The notes: generated by a model from the letters alone, not told the origin. A stretch of 64,000 bases of DNA from Corynebacterium falsenii (GCF_020099275.1 NZ_CP083646.1:1798001-1862000); one strand, 5' to 3'. Shown: positions 47,350 through 57,093, counted from the stretch's first letter. A program made the numbers and translations.

Positions 47350-48457
47350 CCTCATCGTCATCGAAGCTTGGAGCCAGATCGATGGGATCATCCTCGCTGG
47401 TCGGCTGTTGATCCTCATCCTTGAGGTTGGCGTATTTACCCACCTTGAGCTCGCGCATGATGCGATCCTCGAGCTCCGATGCGATGTCGGGGTTGGACTT
47501 CAGGTATTCGCGGGCCTTCTCCTTGCCCTGGCCCAGCTGGTCACCGTCGTAGGTGAACCATGCGCCGGACTTCTTGATAATGCCGGCGTCCACGCCCAAG
47601 TCGATGATGGAGCCTTCGCGCGAGATGCCCTCGCCGTAGAGGATGTCGAACTCGGCGATCTTGAACGGCGGGGAAACCTTGTTCTTCACGACCTTGAGGC
47701 GCGTGCGGTTACCCACGACGTCCTGGCCATCCTTCAACGCCTGGATGCGGCGAATATCGCAGCGAACCGATGCGTAGAACTTCAGAGCCTTACCGCCCGT
47801 GGTGGTCTCCGGAGAGCCAAACATCACGCCGATCTTTTCGCGCAGCTGGTTAATGAAGATCGCGGTGGTGCCAGTCTGGTACAGCGCACCCGTCATCTTG
47901 CGCAGCGCCTGGCTCATCAGTCGGGCCTGCAGACCCACGTGCGAATCACCCATATCGCCGTCGATTTCGGCCTTGGGTGTCAGAGCAGCAACGGAGTCGA
48001 CAACAATAATGTCGATCGCGCCAGAGCGGATCAGCATATCCGCGATCTCCAAGGCCTGCTCGCCCGTATCGGGCTGAGAAACGAGCAGCGCGTCGGTATC
48101 AACGCCGAGAGCTCGAGCATATTCCGGATCCAGCGCGTGCTCGGCGTCGATAAAGGCGGCAATACCACCGGCGCGCTGAGCTTCGGCAATGGCGTGGAGC
48201 GCCACAGTGGTCTTACCCGAGGACTCCGGACCGTATACCTCGACCACGCGACCGCGGGGAAAACCACCGATGCCCAGGGCAACGTTAATAGCAATGTTGC
48301 CACTGGGAATGGCTTGGATCGGCGGGCGCTTATCATCGCCCAAGCGCATGATCGCGCCCTTGCCAAAGTCCTTCTCGATCTGGGACATGGCCAGCTCGAG
48401 AGCCTTCGACCGATCGCCGCTAGAACCGGTGGTGGTTGTCTTCTTCTTGGGTGGCAT
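47342..48457 (-). CDS. recA: Recombinase RecA
   Basis: Catalyses strand exchange and triggers LexA self-cleavage. 371 residues, with Walker [10 protein letters not shown] (76-84), the multifunctional [11 protein letters not shown] loop, [12 protein letters not shown] (Walker B) and the [12 protein letters not shown] segment. The C-terminus is acidic ([16 protein letters not shown]), as usual. No intein is present. AAGGAG stands about 9 nt before the ATG at 48457. The 200-nt leader carries four 11-bp repeats, and the promoter contains a LexA box. recX follows with overlap. Confidence 0.98.
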   Translation of the reverse strand: MPPKKKTTTTGSSGDRSKALELAMSQIEKDFGKGAIMRLGDDKRPPIQAIPSGNIAINVALGIGGFPRGRVVEVYGPESSGKTTVALHAIAEAQRAGGIAAFIDAEHALDPEYARALGVDTDALLVSQPDTGEQALEIADMLIRSGAIDIIVVDSVAALTPKAEIDGDMGDSHVGLQARLMSQALRKMTGALYQTGTTAIFINQLREKIGVMFGSPETTTGGKALKFYASVRCDIRRIQALKDGQDVVGNRTRLKVVKNKVSPPFKIAEFDILYGEGISREGSIIDLGVDAGIIKKSGAWFTYDGDQLGQGKEKAREYLKSNPDIASELEDRIMRELKVGKYANLKDEDQQPTSEDDPIDLAPSFDDDEDE

Positions 48458-48476
48458 GGATGCAGATGCTCCTTAG

Positions 48477-48518
48477 TAGCTCGTTGCTAGCTCGTTTTTA
48501 GCTCGTTTTTAGCTCATT
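48477..48518 (-). repeat. Four 11-bp-period repeats in the recA leader
   Basis: TAGCTCGTT (on the coding strand AACGAGCTA) occurs at 48477-48485, 48488-48496, 48499-48507 and, with one change, 48510-48518, ending about 20 nt before the recA start codon. The period is about one helical turn. Confidence 0.8.
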
Positions 48519-48666
48519 GACGCAAGCGCTCGCAGTTGCTGACTGCGCAGCTTGTGCTCTAACGTTCTTCGACTGTCGTAACAGAACGGTTAGACCACAT
48601 TGTTGGCGCTAACGTTCACGATCACTATGTTTAGTACCCCGATGGGACATCGCTCGTACACGACAC

Positions 48667-48695
48667 ACTATACACGAACTTCTGTTCGAAAGAAC
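48667..48695 (-). promoter_or_regulatory. recA promoter with LexA (SOS) box in the spacer
   Basis: On the minus strand GTTCTT (-35-like, 48690-48695), a 17-nt spacer and TATAGT (-10, 48667-48672). The LexA operator at 48674-48689, TCGAACAGAAGTTCGT, fills the spacer and differs from TCGAAC-N4-GTTCGA only in the last base. Start of transcription would be near 48660, giving a leader of about 200 nt. Confidence 0.8.
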
Positions 48696-48720
48696 GACTA
48701 TCGAATCGGTGTGTCTATGC

Positions 48721-48927
48721 TCAGATATCCTCGCCCAAACGTCGCTCAGCTGGAACGTCGAAATCATCGCACAGCGCTAGCCATACATCGCGGGGATCAA
48801 CCCCACGTTCGATTAGGTTTTCCGCCGTATCCCCCAGCTCGCTGAGCACGTGCGTGTCGCCGATCCACGCGGAGAAGCTCGACCCGAACTCGCCGTCAAC
48901 GAGCCGATCAAACTCCGTACGCCTCAT
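48721..48927 (-). CDS. DUF3046 family small protein
   Basis: A 68-residue protein of the DUF3046 family, typically encoded just upstream of recA in actinobacteria. MRRTEFDRLVDGEFGSSFSAWIGDTHVLSELGDTAENLIERGVDPRDVWLALCDDFDVP shows the whole family pattern. The short length is normal. No function is known. It is separated from recA by the SOS promoter. Confidence 0.88.
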   Translation of the reverse strand: MRRTEFDRLVDGEFGSSFSAWIGDTHVLSELGDTAENLIERGVDPRDVWLALCDDFDVPAERRLGEDI

Positions 48928-49029
48928 AGCACTACCCCTTCACAGATTGTCGCCCAGTGGCGGGCGGATGGACCATCCTGCAGCAGCGCCGCAGTGCCCC
49001 TGCCACAGCGACACAGTGGCGCAGAGCTC

Positions 49030-49890
49030 TTACTCGCCACGGAGCTCGCGCATGCGCTTCGCCACGGCATCCTCCGAGGCCTGAGTGTTGGCCGGGTTAG
49101 CCTGGTTGAACTGCTGGTTGCCCTGCTCGATCGATTGCTGTGCGTTGCTTCCGCCCACAGCCTGCTGGCCTGAACCGTTCATCTCCGCACGAATCTGCTC
49201 CAAGCGGGAGTGCCCAGCCATCTGGATGCCGGCCTGCTCGACCTCCATCATGCGGCCCTGCACCGAGTTCTGGGCGAGCTCGGACTGCCCAAGCGCGTTG
49301 GCGTACCGGCGCTCAATCTTCTCGCGCACCTGATCCAAGTTCGGAGTGGAGGTGTTCGATACGGAGTTCATAGACTGCAGTGACTCCGCCACCTTCTCCT
49401 GCATCTTCGCCTGCTCGAGCTGGCTCAGCAGCTTGGTGCGCTCGGCAGCCTTTTGCTGCAGCTGCATCGCATTGCGCTCCACGGCCTGCTTGGCCTGCGC
49501 GGCCTGCTGCAACGACTGATCGTGCAGGGACTTCAAATCCTCCACGGACTGCTCAGCAGACACCAGCTGCGCGGCGAATGCCTCAGCGGCGTTCTCGTAC
49601 TCCGTCGCCTTCTGGGTATCGCCCGCTGCACGAGCCTTGTCGGAGAGGTTGAGCGCCTGCTTGGTGTTGGCCTGCAGCTTTTCCACCTCGGCGAGCTGAC
49701 GGTTCAGCTTCATCTCCAGCTGACGCTGGTTTCCTATGACCGCCGCGGCCTGCTGCGACAGCTCGCGGTGCTGACGCTGAGCCTCCTGGATGGCCTGTTC
49801 GATCTGGATCTTGGGGTCAGCGTTTTCCTCAATCTTGTTGTCGAACAAGGCCATGAGGTAGTGCCATGCTTTGGAAAAAGGGTTGGCCAT
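49030..49890 (-). CDS. pspA: Phage shock protein A / IM30 family protein
   Basis: A 286-residue PspA/Vipp1-type membrane-stress protein that binds damaged inner membrane. The N-terminus [36 protein letters not shown] is the family start, followed by a long coiled coil (about 30-215) and a Gln/Asn-rich tail (residues 240-275). In mycobacteria ClgR controls pspA, and clgR lies directly upstream here, about 170 bp away on the same strand. No Rv2743c-like partner gene follows. Confidence 0.93.
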   Translation of the reverse strand: MANPFSKAWHYLMALFDNKIEENADPKIQIEQAIQEAQRQHRELSQQAAAVIGNQRQLEMKLNRQLAEVEKLQANTKQALNLSDKARAAGDTQKATEYENAAEAFAAQLVSAEQSVEDLKSLHDQSLQQAAQAKQAVERNAMQLQQKAAERTKLLSQLEQAKMQEKVAESLQSMNSVSNTSTPNLDQVREKIERRYANALGQSELAQNSVQGRMMEVEQAGIQMAGHSRLEQIRAEMNGSGQQAVGGSNAQQSIEQGNQQFNQANPANTQASEDAVAKRMRELRGE

Positions 49891-50057
49891 GAGCTGTTGT
49901 GCTCCTCAAAAAAAGAATTCTGGTGGAAGGTGTGCAGCGGGCTTACGAGAGCCCCATCAATGTGGACGCTGATCAACGCGATCACCGATCAGCGTAAACA
50001 CTGACATCTTAGCAATCGAGCGCGACGCCACGGCCGCTCCCGCATGCCCCATGGGGC

Positions 50058-50417
50058 TTAGCTGCTTGACACCGCGCGCGTAGCCATGTTGGCGGCAAGC
50101 TCGGCCGCGGCGGCGTCGAGAGCCATCATCGACGCGGCCTCCAGGATCACGGACGCGACGCTGACGCCCATCGCGTGACACACGCTCGCGAGCAGCTCGG
50201 AGGACACTTCCTTGCGTCCCCGCTCCAGCTCCGAAAGGTAGCCCGGACTGACGTTCGCAAGCGCAGCCAACTCGCGCAGCGTAAAGCCGCTTTCCCCGCG
50301 GTATTCCCGCAGTGTTGCTCCTAGCGCCTCGCGCAGCAGCGGCTCTTCTGCAGGCAAGGTGGGCGAAGGCTTCTCCGCCAGCTTCGGTCCCATTAGCATC
50401 GTTTGTTGAGTCATCAT
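50058..50417 (-). CDS. clgR: XRE-type regulator ClgR
   Basis: A 119-residue activator of clp protease genes and other stress genes. The helix-turn-helix FTLRELAALANVSPGYLSELERGRKEVSSELL (about 45-76) matches ClgR strongly. The C-terminus is short and Ala-rich, ending AVSSS; ClgR is degraded by Clp in C. glutamicum through its C-terminus. The start is unclear: a SigH-like promoter ends 8 nt before the ATG at 50417, so either the mRNA is leaderless or translation begins at an inner ATG (50399 or 50393). cinA lies upstream, pspA downstream. Confidence 0.93.
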   Translation of the reverse strand: MMTQQTMLMGPKLAEKPSPTLPAEEPLLREALGATLREYRGESGFTLRELAALANVSPGYLSELERGRKEVSSELLASVCHAMGVSVASVILEAASMMALDAAAAELAANMATRAVSSS

Positions 50418-50424
50418 TTACTCC

Positions 50425-50450
50425 AACGGCTCGCCTGCTCGATTTGTTCC
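50425..50450 (-). promoter_or_regulatory. Candidate SigH-type promoter of clgR
   Basis: On the minus strand GGAA (50447-50450, within GGGAACAA) and GTT (50425-50427) are 19 nt apart, the same as before sigB and sigA. clgR is a reported SigH target in C. glutamicum, which supports the call. Confidence 0.65.
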
Positions 50451-50485
50451 CAACCACCGTTATCCAACGTGGCTGTGGTGCCAGA

Positions 50486-51043
50486 CTACCCCGTCACCGT
50501 CTCGAGAATTACTCGGAACGCAAAATCGACAGCAGCTCGGCGAATTTTCTCACGCGTCGCCGCGCCGCCCTGCTGGGAACTCTCGGCGTCGAGGATGCCT
50601 GAAACGTCCACGGCGCGATGCGTAGCAACACCCTGAAACCACACACCCACGTAGACCTCGCCGACGTCGTGACCGTCTTGAGGATCGGGGCCGGCAACTC
50701 CGGTCAATCCAACGCCGATATCAGCGCCGCATTTGTCTGCCGCCCCGCGAGCCAGCTGCTCGGCGACATCCGGATCAATCGGCCCGCGGTCACGCAGCAG
50801 TTCGTCGTCGACGCCAGCAAGGCGTGCCTTGAGCTCCGTGGCATAGACGATCAGGCCACCCCGCAGCACGGCGGAAGCACCGGGGACGCTGGCGAGCGTC
50901 GCCGCGCACAAACCAGCGGTGAGACTTTCGGCGGTGGCGACGGTGAGCGACCGGGCGCTGAGTTCGCGGACAACATCGGCAGCGGACGCCACCGCATCCC
51001 CGGAATGACCGCTCGCCTGATTCGAGTCCTGCTGGGATTCCAT
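50486..51043 (-). CDS. CinA C-terminal domain protein (NMN amidohydrolase type, PncC)
   Basis: A 185-residue stand-alone CinA C-terminal domain, a family that deamidates nicotinamide mononucleotide. TVATAESLTAGLCAATLASVPGAS (about 33-56), GGLIVYATELKARLAGV and ADIGVGLTGVAGPDPQDG are the family motifs. The first 20 residues are polar and not conserved. It starts 3 bp after the pgsA stop, so it is co-transcribed with pgsA. The pgsA-cinA-clgR order is usual in actinobacteria. Confidence 0.9.
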   Translation of the reverse strand: MESQQDSNQASGHSGDAVASAADVVRELSARSLTVATAESLTAGLCAATLASVPGASAVLRGGLIVYATELKARLAGVDDELLRDRGPIDPDVAEQLARGAADKCGADIGVGLTGVAGPDPQDGHDVGEVYVGVWFQGVATHRAVDVSGILDAESSQQGGAATREKIRRAAVDFAFRVILETVTG

Positions 51044-51046
51044 AAC

Positions 51047-51661
51047 CTAGTTCGCCCGGCGGGAATCAAGGATGTACTGCACGCCGGTCACCACGGTCTG
51101 CACCACGGCGATCGCCATGACGATTCCAGCGACCCAGGTCATCACGCCACCGAACGGCAGGATGAACAGGACGACCGCCAGGGTCTGCAGGACAGTCTTG
51201 AGCTTGCCGCCCTTCGAGGCCGGTACTACATTGCCCTGCCGGGCGAGCACGAGGCGCCAGATGGTGATGCCGAGCTCGCGCACCACGATGATGGCAGTAA
51301 CCCACCACCACAACTCGCCGAGGATGTTGAGGCTCACGAAGGCGCTGATCATGAGCGCCTTGTCCGCGATGGGATCCGCCAGCTTGCCGAAGTCGGTGAT
51401 GACCGAGTACTTGCGGGCCAAATGGCCGTCCATTTGGTCGGTGAACATCAGCAGGATGAACACCACCAGGGCCCACCAGCGGTGGGTGAGCGCAGATCCC
51501 CCGTCGGCCCACGAACCGGAGGTTAAAATCAGCCAGAGGAAGACCGGAATGAGAACGATCCGAACCGTGGTGAGGATGTTCGGAAGGCTCGATCGCCGCA
51601 CGAACCTCCCGAAGGGGGAAATCCGTCCAGTGGTCGAAGTCGTTGTCTGTGGCTGTTGCAC
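51047..51661 (-). CDS. pgsA: CDP-diacylglycerol-glycerol-3-phosphate 3-phosphatidyltransferase
   Basis: Makes phosphatidylglycerol phosphate, first step to phosphatidylglycerol and cardiolipin. 204 residues with about five helices. The CDP-alcohol phosphotransferase motif is complete: DQMDGHLARKYSVITDFGKLADPIADK (D-G-x2-A-R-x8-G-x3-D-x3-D). It is followed directly by cinA and then clgR. It lies downstream of terC with a 95-bp gap. Confidence 0.93.
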   Translation of the reverse strand: MQQPQTTTSTTGRISPFGRFVRRSSLPNILTTVRIVLIPVFLWLILTSGSWADGGSALTHRWWALVVFILLMFTDQMDGHLARKYSVITDFGKLADPIADKALMISAFVSLNILGELWWWVTAIIVVRELGITIWRLVLARQGNVVPASKGGKLKTVLQTLAVVLFILPFGGVMTWVAGIVMAIAVVQTVVTGVQYILDSRRAN

Positions 51662-51755
51662 GATGCCGATACTACTCCCCTCGCTGTGATTTATCTGTGA
51701 GGATCCCCCGCCACGAGGAAAGCCGCCTGCGGCCGGGAATGTTCACACCGGAGTT

Positions 51756-52811
51756 CTAAGACTGGGCGGCTTCAGATGTGGTGTTCTCCGCCTGGGAAGA
51801 CTTCTCGTCGGGGTGCTCGGAGGCGTACTTCTTCTTGCCCACCGTCAGACTCAGCACAGCGGTGAGGACGAGCACACCAACGATGACGATGAGCGACATC
51901 TCGACGGGAACCTCGGGAACTGACACATGCTCACCGCCGTTGATGAACGGCAGCTTGTTTTCGTGCAACGCATGGAGCACGAGCTTCACACCGATGAAGC
52001 CCAAGATGACCGCCAAACCATAAGACAGGTAAACGAGCTTATCCAGCAGGCCGTCCAGCAGGAAGTACAGCTGGCGCAGACCCAGCAAAGCAAGGGCATT
52101 CGTGGTGAACACGATGTAGGGCTGGTTGGTGATGCCGTAGATAGCGGGGATGGAATCGAGGGCGAAGAGAACGTCGATGAAACCGATGGCCAGCAAAGCG
52201 ATAAACAGCGGTGTGAGGATCAGCTTGCCCTTTTCCCGGAACCAAAGGTGGTCGGAACGGTACTCGTTGTGCACCGGGATGAACTTACGGATCATCCGCA
52301 CCACCAGCATGTCCTGCGGATCGGTCTCTTCCTTGTCTGCGATCTCGTCCCACACCAGCTTGGCGGCCGTCCACAGCAGGAACAGGCCGAAGAGATAGAA
52401 CACATCCGACCATGCCTGGATGACAGCAGCGCCGAGGGCGATAAAGATACCGCGGAACACCAGAGCCAGCGCGATGCCGATGAGCAACACCTTTTGCTGA
52501 TACTTCCGGGGGATCTGGAAGGACGTCATGATCAGCGCGAAGATAAACAGGTTATCGACGCTCAGCGCCTTCTCGGTGACGTAGCCCGCGAAAAACTCGA
52601 TGCCGTGTTGGTGCGGGTTACCGGGCTCGCCCCAGGTCAACCACAGAAACGCGCCGAAAATCACTGCGAGGACGATGTAGAACACCGACCACCACGCAGA
52701 CTCTTTCAGCGTGGGTTCGTGGGGAGTTTTTACGTGCGTGTAAAAGTCGAAGATGAAAAATCCGATCACCACCACGATGGTGATGATCCACGTCAATGCA
52801 TTTACTTCCAT
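51756..52811 (-). CDS. TerC family membrane protein (manganese exporter type)
   Basis: A 351-residue integral membrane protein of the TerC family with about nine helices. Key motifs are GYVTEKALSVDNLFIFALIM (about 73-92) and IGFIDVLFALDSIPAIYGIT (about 205-225), each with an acidic residue in the membrane typical of metal-exporting TerC/Alx proteins. The ATG at 52811 lies 11 nt after GGAGG in the riboswitch hairpin; an upstream in-frame start would lie in the riboswitch. The riboswitch suggests induction by manganese and a role in manganese efflux or in loading exported enzymes. Confidence 0.9.
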   Translation of the reverse strand: MEVNALTWIITIVVVIGFFIFDFYTHVKTPHEPTLKESAWWSVFYIVLAVIFGAFLWLTWGEPGNPHQHGIEFFAGYVTEKALSVDNLFIFALIMTSFQIPRKYQQKVLLIGIALALVFRGIFIALGAAVIQAWSDVFYLFGLFLLWTAAKLVWDEIADKEETDPQDMLVVRMIRKFIPVHNEYRSDHLWFREKGKLILTPLFIALLAIGFIDVLFALDSIPAIYGITNQPYIVFTTNALALLGLRQLYFLLDGLLDKLVYLSYGLAVILGFIGVKLVLHALHENKLPFINGGEHVSVPEVPVEMSLIVIVGVLVLTAVLSLTVGKKKYASEHPDEKSSQAENTTSEAAQS

Positions 52812-52819
52812 GAAGTTAT

Positions 52820-52990
52820 GGCCCTCCGGTCTGGATATGGGGTGAACAAATAGACCGGAGGTCTCTCCCACCCCACGACAGTTCAGTGAACCGCTGGGGC
52901 CGACACGACCGGGAGCCCTCCGCGCGGGGCGGATGGACTGCCGTGCTGACGATCAGTGTCGATGGTGTAGGGATACTCCCCTCCAATGGG
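52820..52990 (-). promoter_or_regulatory. yybP-ykoY manganese riboswitch upstream of terC
   Basis: On the minus strand the leader contains GGGGAGTA (complement of 52974-52981) and CGTCAGCACG (complement of 52942-52951), the two conserved loops of the yybP-ykoY Mn2+ aptamer, at a plausible distance. GC-rich pairing segments lie between them and terC. The gene behind, TerC, is a classic target of this riboswitch. The expression platform is the hairpin at 52823-52861. Exact 5' end not determined. Confidence 0.8.
52823..52861 (-). promoter_or_regulatory. Shine-Dalgarno-sequestering hairpin of the terC riboswitch
   Basis: CCTCCGGTCT (52823-52832) and AGACCGGAGG (52852-52861) form a perfect 10-bp stem with a 19-nt loop. 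On the mRNA the 3' arm contains GGAGG, the ribosome-binding site 11 nt before the terC ATG. The stem would block translation unless the aptamer takes up the other arm. Confidence 0.7.
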
Positions 52991-53022
52991 CATAATCCTA
53001 CACCTATCAGGTGGCGGTATAC

Positions 53023-56000
53023 CTAAAACGCGCCGCCAGCTGTGGAGGGGTTGGCGCGAACCACGCGCACTCCATCCCTGGCGCCAGCGGTGCCATCGCT
53101 GTCGCTAGCGCCGTTTCCGCCAGCGCTATCGTTGTCGAGCTCGCCGTCGCCACTGCCGTCACCGCTGCCGTCTTCGCCCATGACCTCCTTGGGCGCATCA
53201 GCGGGGTCGGCACCCTTGATCATCCACAGCATCGTCTCCAGCTCCTCAGGCTTCACCAGCACCTCACGCGCCTTGGAGCCTTCGGAGGGGCCGACCACCC
53301 CGCGGGTTTCCATCAGGTCCATTAGTCGGCCTGCCTTCGCAAAGCCGATGCGCAACTTGCGCTGCAGCATGGATGTGGAGCCGAACTGGGAGGTCACCAC
53401 AAGCTCCACGGCCTGCAGCAGATCCTCGAGGTCGTTTCCGATATCCGGATCAATGTCCTTCTTCGCCTCGGCGGCTTTGTCCTCGGTCACGCCTTCGGTG
53501 TAGTTGGGTTCTGCCTGATCCTTGGCAGCCTCCACCACTGCGGAGACTTCCTCGTCCGTGACAAACGCGCCCTGGATGCGCTTCGGCTTGCCCGCGCCCT
53601 GCGGGATAAACAGGCCGTCGCCCATGCCGATGAGCTTCTCCGCACCAGCCTGATCCAGGATCACGCGGGAGTCAGTCAGCGACGACGTGGCGAAGGCCAG
53701 ACGCGAAGGCACGTTCGTCTTAATCAGACCGGTGACCACGTCCACGGACGGACGCTGCGTCGCCAGCACCAGGTGGATGCCGGCAGCACGAGCCTTCTGC
53801 GTAATGCGCACGATCGAATCCTCGATCTCGCGCGGCGCGGTCATCATGAGGTCCGCCAGCTCGTCGACCACACACACGATGTAGGGGTACGGCCGGTACT
53901 CGCGCTCCGAACCCAATGGCGTGGTGATCTCCCCGGACTTCACCTTCCGGTTGAAGTCCTTGATGTGGCGCACGCGACTGGACTTCATGTCCATGTATCG
54001 CTGCTCCATCTCCTCCACCAACCATTGCAAGGCAGCGGCAGCCTTCTTCGGCTGGGTGATGATCGGCGTGATGAGGTGCGGAATCCCCTCGTAGGGCGTG
54101 AGCTCCACCATCTTCGGATCCACCAGGATCAACCGCACTTCGTCCGGGGTCGCGCGCGTGAGCAGCGAGACCAGCAGGGAGTTCACGAACGCGGACTTAC
54201 CGGAGCCGGTGGAACCCGCGACCAGCAAGTGCGGCATCTTCTGGATGGAGTGGGCAACGAAATCACCCTCAATATCCTTGCCCAGGCCCACGAGCATCGG
54301 GTCGTGGTCACCGACCACGCTCGGGGCGTGCAGTACGTCGCTGAGCCGAACCATCTCGCGGTCCGAGTTGGGCACCTCGATACCCACAGCGGACTTGCCG
54401 GGGATGGGCGTGAGCAGCCGAACGTTGTCGGTGGCGGCAGCGTAAGCCAGGTTGGACTGCAGGTTCGTGATCTTCGAGACCTTCACGCCTGGCCCCAGCT
54501 CGACCTCATAGCGGGTCACTGTGGGACCACGACTGAATCCGGTCACCTGTGCATCCACGTTGAATTCCTCGAAGACGTCCGTGATCGCCTCGATCATCCG
54601 ATCGTTGGCTTCGCTTCGGGTCTTCGGCGCATCGCCGGGGATGAGCAGGTCGCTGGACGGCAGCTCGTAGGTGCCCTCCGGCTCCCGAGGAGCGACCTCC
54701 GTGCTGGCTGCAGCCTTCTTTTCCTCCTCCGACTTGGGCGTGGAGGCCGGCACTGCGGACGCATCGATGCCGCTGCGGGCGATGATCGCCTGCCGCACCG
54801 CAGCCCGATCGTTGGCCGCCGGCGTGATGCGCGGCGCTGCCGAGCGTTGCGGTTGCGCGGGCTGCTGAGGCTTCTGCGGCTGCTGTGGCTGCGCCGACTG
54901 CTGCGGTTCGTCCTCGAGCAGCTCGGCCACGTCGTCCATCGGGGGCTGCTTCGGTGCGCGGCGCTTGCGTACTGGCTTCTTGTCCGCCTTTTTATCCGAC
55001 GCCACACCGCTTGTCCGACCCGCAGTTTCAGGCTGGGCCTGCGGGCCACCCTGGGCTCCAAGAACCAGGGTTGCGTCCTGGTCACCGTAGTGATCAGCGC
55101 CGTTGTCCACGGGGTAGTTATCCATGGGAGTAGCGCGCGACGGGCGGCGAGTGCGCGCGCCGCGCATCTGGCGCTCGAGGTGGCGATCGACGTAGCCGTA
55201 ATCATCGTCCTCCTCGTCGAGAACGCCGTCCCCAGTGCCCTCGGCAAAGTCCTCATCAGCCCCATCGCCGAGGTGACCGAAGCCCAGGAAGTTCTTCAGC
55301 GCTCCGAAGACTTGGGTAAAAGTCATGCCGGTGAGCTGCAGCGCCCCGTACACGACGGCGAGCAGCAGCAACGGAATGGCGATGTATTTGCTGAACCCGA
55401 CTTCCATCGGACCGCCCACGATGGCTCCGAGCATGCCACTAGCGTGGCTGCGGCCTTCGGCGTCGGAGGGAAGACCAGCGATGATGTGGATGATCCCGAA
55501 CACGGCGAGCACGATGATGCCCACGCCCAACCACAGGCGCCCGCGAGAGCGCTGGGTGGTGGTGACGCCCACCATGAGGACCCACGCGACGAAGACGAGC
55601 GCGATGGGGACGATGAACGCGCCAGCACCGATGACCCAGGTGATGGCAGATGCGACGAGGTTACCGACGGTGCCGCCGACCTTGAACCACACGGTTCCGG
55701 CCAGGACAACCGCGAGGGCGAAGACCGCGAGGGCTGCGCCGTCCCGCTCGCCGCCGAGGCGGATGGCCTCTGGGGCGTCGGCAGAATCGTCGTCGTGAGT
55801 CGGTTCGTCCCCGTCATCGGCACCGGAGTTCGACGGACGGGGATCGTAATTGGGATCGGCAGCGGGCTTGCGTCGGCGCTTCCGTCCCGAGCCACCACCA
55901 GCACTGCCCGAGCCACCGCGCGTGTTGAGCTGCGTGGTGGGGGCGTCCATGAGCTCGGCGACGTCGTCGTAGGCGTCGCCGTAGCCGTCGTTGTAACCGT

Positions 56001-56253
56001 CCGGAGCTCCTGCGGCACCGCGGCTCGGGCGGAACATTTTGCGGGTCAGGCTGCCGATACCGCGCGCTGCTCCGCCAAAGGCAGAGCCCAGCGAGGAGCC
56101 GACGGGCTTGAACGCGCTACCGGTCCTCTCGAAGTCGTCATACCCCGCTGCAGCCCTTCGGGTCTGCGGGCGCGACGACGTGCCCGAGGAGTAGCTCTTC
56201 GTGTGACCTTGCCCTCGGGATCCTGACGTGCGCGTGCGACTAGAGACAGACAT
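53023..56253 (-). CDS. ftsK: DNA translocase FtsK
   Basis: Septum-bound motor that segregates chromosome termini. 1076 residues, larger than many actinobacterial homologues. An acidic/basic N-terminus of about 170 residues precedes four or five membrane helices (about 172-310), then a Gln/Pro-rich linker (about 345-540), and the motor: beta-domain start around 560, Walker [12 protein letters not shown] (about 680), DELADLMM Walker [22 protein letters not shown]. The C-terminal gamma winged helix includes [26 protein letters not shown]. Two runs of Gly/Asp/Ser close the protein. The start is [11 protein letters not shown] at 56253. Confidence 0.96.
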   Translation of the reverse strand: MSVSSRTRTSGSRGQGHTKSYSSGTSSRPQTRRAAAGYDDFERTGSAFKPVGSSLGSAFGGAARGIGSLTRKMFRPSRGAAGAPDGYNDGYGDAYDDVAELMDAPTTQLNTRGGSGSAGGGSGRKRRRKPAADPNYDPRPSNSGADDGDEPTHDDDSADAPEAIRLGGERDGAALAVFALAVVLAGTVWFKVGGTVGNLVASAITWVIGAGAFIVPIALVFVAWVLMVGVTTTQRSRGRLWLGVGIIVLAVFGIIHIIAGLPSDAEGRSHASGMLGAIVGGPMEVGFSKYIAIPLLLLAVVYGALQLTGMTFTQVFGALKNFLGFGHLGDGADEDFAEGTGDGVLDEEDDDYGYVDRHLERQMRGARTRRPSRATPMDNYPVDNGADHYGDQDATLVLGAQGGPQAQPETAGRTSGVASDKKADKKPVRKRRAPKQPPMDDVAELLEDEPQQSAQPQQPQKPQQPAQPQRSAAPRITPAANDRAAVRQAIIARSGIDASAVPASTPKSEEEKKAAASTEVAPREPEGTYELPSSDLLIPGDAPKTRSEANDRMIEAITDVFEEFNVDAQVTGFSRGPTVTRYEVELGPGVKVSKITNLQSNLAYAAATDNVRLLTPIPGKSAVGIEVPNSDREMVRLSDVLHAPSVVGDHDPMLVGLGKDIEGDFVAHSIQKMPHLLVAGSTGSGKSAFVNSLLVSLLTRATPDEVRLILVDPKMVELTPYEGIPHLITPIITQPKKAAAALQWLVEEMEQRYMDMKSSRVRHIKDFNRKVKSGEITTPLGSEREYRPYPYIVCVVDELADLMMTAPREIEDSIVRITQKARAAGIHLVLATQRPSVDVVTGLIKTNVPSRLAFATSSLTDSRVILDQAGAEKLIGMGDGLFIPQGAGKPKRIQGAFVTDEEVSAVVEAAKDQAEPNYTEGVTEDKAAEAKKDIDPDIGNDLEDLLQAVELVVTSQFGSTSMLQRKLRIGFAKAGRLMDLMETRGVVGPSEGSKAREVLVKPEELETMLWMIKGADPADAPKEVMGEDGSGDGSGDGELDNDSAGGNGASDSDGTAGARDGVRVVRANPSTAGGAF

Positions 56254-56334
56254 GGGTCTAGCTTAACCGGACAAGCCACATTGGTCACATGTGCAACACG
56301 CGTTTCAGGTAAAGATTTTTTAGCGGCAGAGCGT

Positions 56335-57072
56335 CTAGGCTACACGCTTGACTACGCCGTCCTTGGCTCCAGGCTCGGACTCGGTGATCTCCACCTGAGC
56401 TGCATCGTCACGCCCGAACAGCCACAGCAGGAGCTCGCCGGCTTCGCCGGCCACTCGGACCTCAGCGGAGGCGTTAGCACCTGCGCGGTGGACGGGATTG
56501 CTGGCTGATGGCGTCGACGAGGAAGAGGAGGAAGACGACGAGGAAGAGGCAGCGTCGGTGCGCTCCAGAATGACATGCACGGTGCTATCCCGCAGGAAGA
56601 ACCGGGAGACCTGACGCACAACCTTCCACAGCTCGTCGCGCTCCTCGGCGGGGAGGTCACGCGGGGTGTACTCCCCTCCCCCACGACGGGCATCCTCGTG
56701 GTGAACGAAGTTCTCCGCCGCGTTGATGAACTTGTCGCCCAGGCGCATGGGGTTCCACACGGGAGGGCCGCTGCGGTAAGCCTCGACCAATTCGGCGTAG
56801 GGCTTCTTCTCGTATTCGGCAGTCTTCTTGTCCAGGTGACCGGACAACGATGAGATGAACATGCCCGCGGTGGCGTCCGGGCGGTACTCGCGCAGGACGA
56901 GGTGTACGGCGAGGTCGCGGGTATTCCAGCCCTCGCACAGGGTCGGCTTGTCCGGGCCGAGGGACAGCAAAAGGTCCGCCAGCTGCTGCCGCTCACGCTG
57001 AGCGGTCGTTGCTGAACGGACCGAAGGGGTGCCTGGTGAATTATGGCCGTTGTGTCGATTATCAGAAGTCAT
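56335..57072 (-). CDS. TIGR03085 family metal-binding protein (DinB/mycothiol-dependent fold)
   Basis: A protein of about 245 residues with an N-terminal DinB-like helical domain: RERQQLADLLLSLGPDKPTLCEGWNTRDLAVHLVLRE and FVHHEDARRGGG carry the His/Glu ligands of the TIGR03085 family, related to mycothiol-dependent maleylpyruvate isomerase folds. Between the DinB part and the conserved C-terminal domain there is a run of 11 Ser. Start chosen at the ATG 57072; a GTG two codons upstream is possible. It lies between ftsK and the RNase J gene on the same strand. Substrate unknown. Confidence 0.85.
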   Translation of the reverse strand: MTSDNRHNGHNSPGTPSVRSATTAQRERQQLADLLLSLGPDKPTLCEGWNTRDLAVHLVLREYRPDATAGMFISSLSGHLDKKTAEYEKKPYAELVEAYRSGPPVWNPMRLGDKFINAAENFVHHEDARRGGGEYTPRDLPAEERDELWKVVRQVSRFFLRDSTVHVILERTDAASSSSSSSSSSSTPSASNPVHRAGANASAEVRVAGEAGELLLWLFGRDDAAQVEITESEPGAKDGVVKRVA

Positions 57073-57093
57073 AATCACCAGACTAGCGGAGGA

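Noticed and set aside
53773..56226. Very long open frame opposite ftsK on the plus strand (817 codons)
   Set aside because: It is the antisense shadow of a GC-rich gene. FtsK has clear motifs on the minus strand, and the antisense translation shows only His/Arg/Gly-rich noise. Similar shadows opposite sigA (6378-7661), recA (47261-48490) and RNase J (57523-59424) were rejected for the same reason.
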